A DNA stretch of 64,000 nucleotides from Pontibacter oryzae (GTDB taxonomy: Bacteria; Bacteroidota; Bacteroidia; Cytophagales; Hymenobacteraceae): contig NZ_QWGE01000003.1 in NCBI RefSeq assembly GCF_003576375.1, positions 372,001 to 436,000 of the forward strand, given 5' to 3'. Each line of letters opens with the position of its first letter. Positions within the stretch are counted from its first letter, which is position 1. Below are positions 62,498-64,000 of this stretch, in pieces. The position numbers were made by a program, and so were the translations under genes. A model generated the notes under the pieces. The model was not told where the DNA came from, did not search any database, and worked only from the letters and a program-made list of their open reading frames with translations.

Positions 62498-62929
62498 TTA
62501 GGGTGTGATTTTGCTGACAGAAGGAGCTTCTTGCAGCAACCAAGCCATTGCTTCCTCTTCATTTTGAAAATCACGTAGCTCTAGGCTGTTATCCAGGTCA
62601 TGCGATTTGCTCATGAGCATATTTACGGCTTGCCTGTTTTCCTCATACTTAGAAGGTAAAGTAGCCATCCGAAGCAGTGGCCCACATAAAAGTTTAGGAA
62701 CAAATACTTCTAGGCTCCACTGCAGGTCTTCAGGACTGATAGGCTTCATGTTGCGGTTATCCCCTAACCAACGGGTTAGCTCAAAACGATCCAGCATCTC
62801 AAGGCACATAAGCGTTACCTCTCTAAACTCAGCCCCAACCAATTTCCCGTTCCAAACGGCTTTGCCCAAGTTTAAGTCTAAATCGTAGTACATATCCACA
62901 AAAGAGTTACGGAAATATAACTGCTGCAT
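62498..62929 (-). CDS. Hypothetical protein, SpoIIAA/STAS-like fold family of Bacteroidota
   Basis: A 143-residue soluble protein with no signal peptide. The pattern MYYDLDLNLGKAVWNGKLVGAEFREVTLMCLEMLDRF, then ELTRWLGDNRNMKPISPEDLQWSLEVFVPKLL, recalls small Bacteroidota proteins with an SpoIIAA/STAS-like alpha/beta fold whose function is unknown. A C-terminal acidic helix (DFQNEEEAMAWLLQ) completes the family pattern. No catalytic motif is visible. The start is the ATG at 62929. Context gives no hint. Confidence 0.55.
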   Translation of the reverse strand: MQQLYFRNSFVDMYYDLDLNLGKAVWNGKLVGAEFREVTLMCLEMLDRFELTRWLGDNRNMKPISPEDLQWSLEVFVPKLLCGPLLRMATLPSKYEENRQAVNMLMSKSHDLDNSLELRDFQNEEEAMAWLLQEAPSVSKITP

Positions 62930-63067
62930 ATTGAACTAGTTATAAAATATTATTAAAATAATGTCCTAATTAACTACGTAATATTACTATCTGAAGGACA
63001 ACATTAATTAAATGTTACCAACTCTCTTTGCAGAGTCAACATAAAACCATAGTGCCCCAAAAAGAAA

Positions 63068-63094
63068 GCCTGGCCTCCACACGGAAGGCCAGGC
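63068..63094 (-). terminator. Terminator of the T9SS-secreted protein gene
   Basis: GCCTGGCCT (63068-63076) pairs with AGGCCAGGC (63086-63094), with inner CC/GG around ACAC and one bulged A. The minus-strand side continues into TTTCTTTTT. It is about 34 bp past the stop codon. Confidence 0.7.
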
Positions 63095-63127
63095 CTGTAT
63101 TGAACGAACGAAATAAACTCTCTGTGA

Positions 63128-64000
63128 TTACTGCTTCACGAAACGCTGTGTCTGGCGCTGCGCACCGTCCGTCACCGTCACGAAGTACACGCCGCGCTGC
63201 AGGTTGCTCACCGGGATAACCAGCTCGCGCCCGGCGTTGGCAAACTGGGCCACCTGGCGGCCGCTGGCATCAAGCACGGTTACGTTTGCATTAGTTAGCG
63301 CGAAGTTTACCTTAACCTCTGTAGAAGCTACAGTAGGGTAAACTGAAGCAAGCGCTGAGTTGGCAGCTATCGTGTTTTTGTTAATGTTTAACTCTACAAC
63401 TTTAGAGAAATCCTCGGTGCCGTCGAAGTCGATCTGGCGCAGGCGGTAGTAGTTGGCGCCTGCGGCAGGGTTGGTGTCGGTGAAGCTGTAGTCGGTGCGC
63501 GCGGCGCTCGTGCCGTTGCCCTTTACCTCGCCGATCGCCGCGAAGGCCTTGCCGTCCTGGCTGCGCTCCACCACGAAGCGCTCGTTGTTCTTCTCCTGCG
63601 CCGTGGCCCAAGTTAACTTAGCCGCACCGTTTACGGCGGCGCCCTTGAAGCTAACCAGCTCCACTGGGAGCGGGGCAAGCGAGCGGTCTCTTCTCCAGCT
63701 CAGGTTATGCACCCCAATGCCTTGGTTTCCCTTTGCAGCATCTAAATTGTAGTACTCAATATTAACCTGCCCTACTGGCTCTGAAAAACTAATTTTAACG
63801 TTGCCTCCTGGCGTCGCGCTGTTTACATCAGAACCGGACACACCAGTGATAGCATTAGTAGCTGTCGAAAAACTATTATTAAACGTTGTTATTACTTTTG
63901 TTTCAGCTAACACAACTCGGCCACTATAACCTACGCCGGTGATTTTTATGTTGTCTTGAAACTGGCCACTGCTTTGGTCTACATCGAACAGTGAGAAAGT
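63128..64000 (-). CDS. C-terminal part of a T9SS-secreted protein (type A sorting domain), cut by window edge
   Basis: The frame is open from the window edge to the stop at 63128, about 290 residues; the N-terminus is outside. A beta-rich segment (SLFDVDQSSGQFQDNIKITG... VNIEYYNLDA) leads into LPVELVSFKGAAVNGAAKLTW and a fibronectin-like domain (NNERFVVERSQDGKAFAAIGE, ANYYRLRQIDFDGTEDFSKVVEL) commonly found before T9SS sorting domains. The end is a type A sorting domain (SVYPTVASTEVKVNFA...GRQVAQFANAGRELVIPVSNLQRGVYFVTV). The stretch 63150-63690 is markedly GC-rich compared with 63690-64000. The nature of the missing N-terminal part is unknown. Confidence 0.8.
   Translation of the reverse strand, partial: TFSLFDVDQSSGQFQDNIKITGVGYSGRVVLAETKVITTFNNSFSTATNAITGVSGSDVNSATPGGNVKISFSEPVGQVNIEYYNLDAAKGNQGIGVHNLSWRRDRSLAPLPVELVSFKGAAVNGAAKLTWATAQEKNNERFVVERSQDGKAFAAIGEVKGNGTSAARTDYSFTDTNPAAGANYYRLRQIDFDGTEDFSKVVELNINKNTIAANSALASVYPTVASTEVKVNFALTNANVTVLDASGRQVAQFANAGRELVIPVSNLQRGVYFVTVTDGAQRQTQRFVKQ

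Overview
The window looks like chromosome from a Bacteroidota bacterium, most likely Cytophagales/Hymenobacteraceae (a Pontibacter-like genus is a guess). The support is four proteins with type IX secretion (T9SS) sorting domains, two PorP/SprF proteins, a PorE-like OmpA protein, promoters of the TTG-N20-TAnnTTTG type, weak Shine-Dalgarno sequences at most starts, and tandem M16 peptidases. Most genes are moderately GC-rich. Two blocks are clearly more AT-rich: a four-gene operon at 39.9-46.2 kb and a single gene at 59.9-61.0 kb.

Layout. 0-2.6 kb: a TldE/TldD pair (TldE cut by the window edge) separated by a small four-helix-bundle gene that sits between inverted repeats. 2.8-9.7 kb: RlpA, a DUF72 protein, an ECF sigma gene broken by an amber codon with a membrane partner, and an M16 peptidase pair. 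9.9-13.8 kb: an operon of dgt and two paralogous GT-C-like membrane proteins. 14.8-20.1 kb: Hsp20, a secreted metzincin, and a BlaI/M56 pair with two matching operator dyads. 20.3-36.5 kb: T9SS surface machinery, made of two modules of giant adhesin plus PorP/SprF (one adhesin starts with a DUF3494 ice-binding-type domain, and its module ends with a PorE-like protein), then a secreted endonuclease I. 36.9-39.3 kb: a reductase gene and an amidohydrolase gene, each broken by one frameshift.

39.9-46.2 kb holds the most interesting system: four overlapping genes that read as a divergent Wadjet/MksFEBG-type SMC system (kleisin-like JetA, MukE-like JetB, MukB-like ATPase JetC, Toprim-type nuclease JetD). 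It lies against the initiator tRNA gene between two copies of a terminator-like hairpin that ends in the same 13 bp. 46.4-49.5 kb: a BamA/TamA-type protein and HemW. 49.5-54.5 kb: metF and metH behind a SAM-I riboswitch whose leader can form mutually exclusive helices reaching the start codon. 54.8-59.8 kb: rplU-rpmA, then nrdB and nrdA downstream of a DnaA-box cluster. 59.9-61.0 kb: an AT-rich orphan SIR2-like gene. 61.7-64 kb: an OmpA lipoprotein, a small hypothetical protein and the C-terminal part of another T9SS-secreted protein.

Across the window the heptamer AAGTATA/TATACTT is conspicuously frequent on both strands, inside and between genes, but scarce in the Wadjet-like operon and absent from the SIR2-like gene. 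This fits recent acquisition of those two blocks. All assignments come from reading the sequence; no database search was run.
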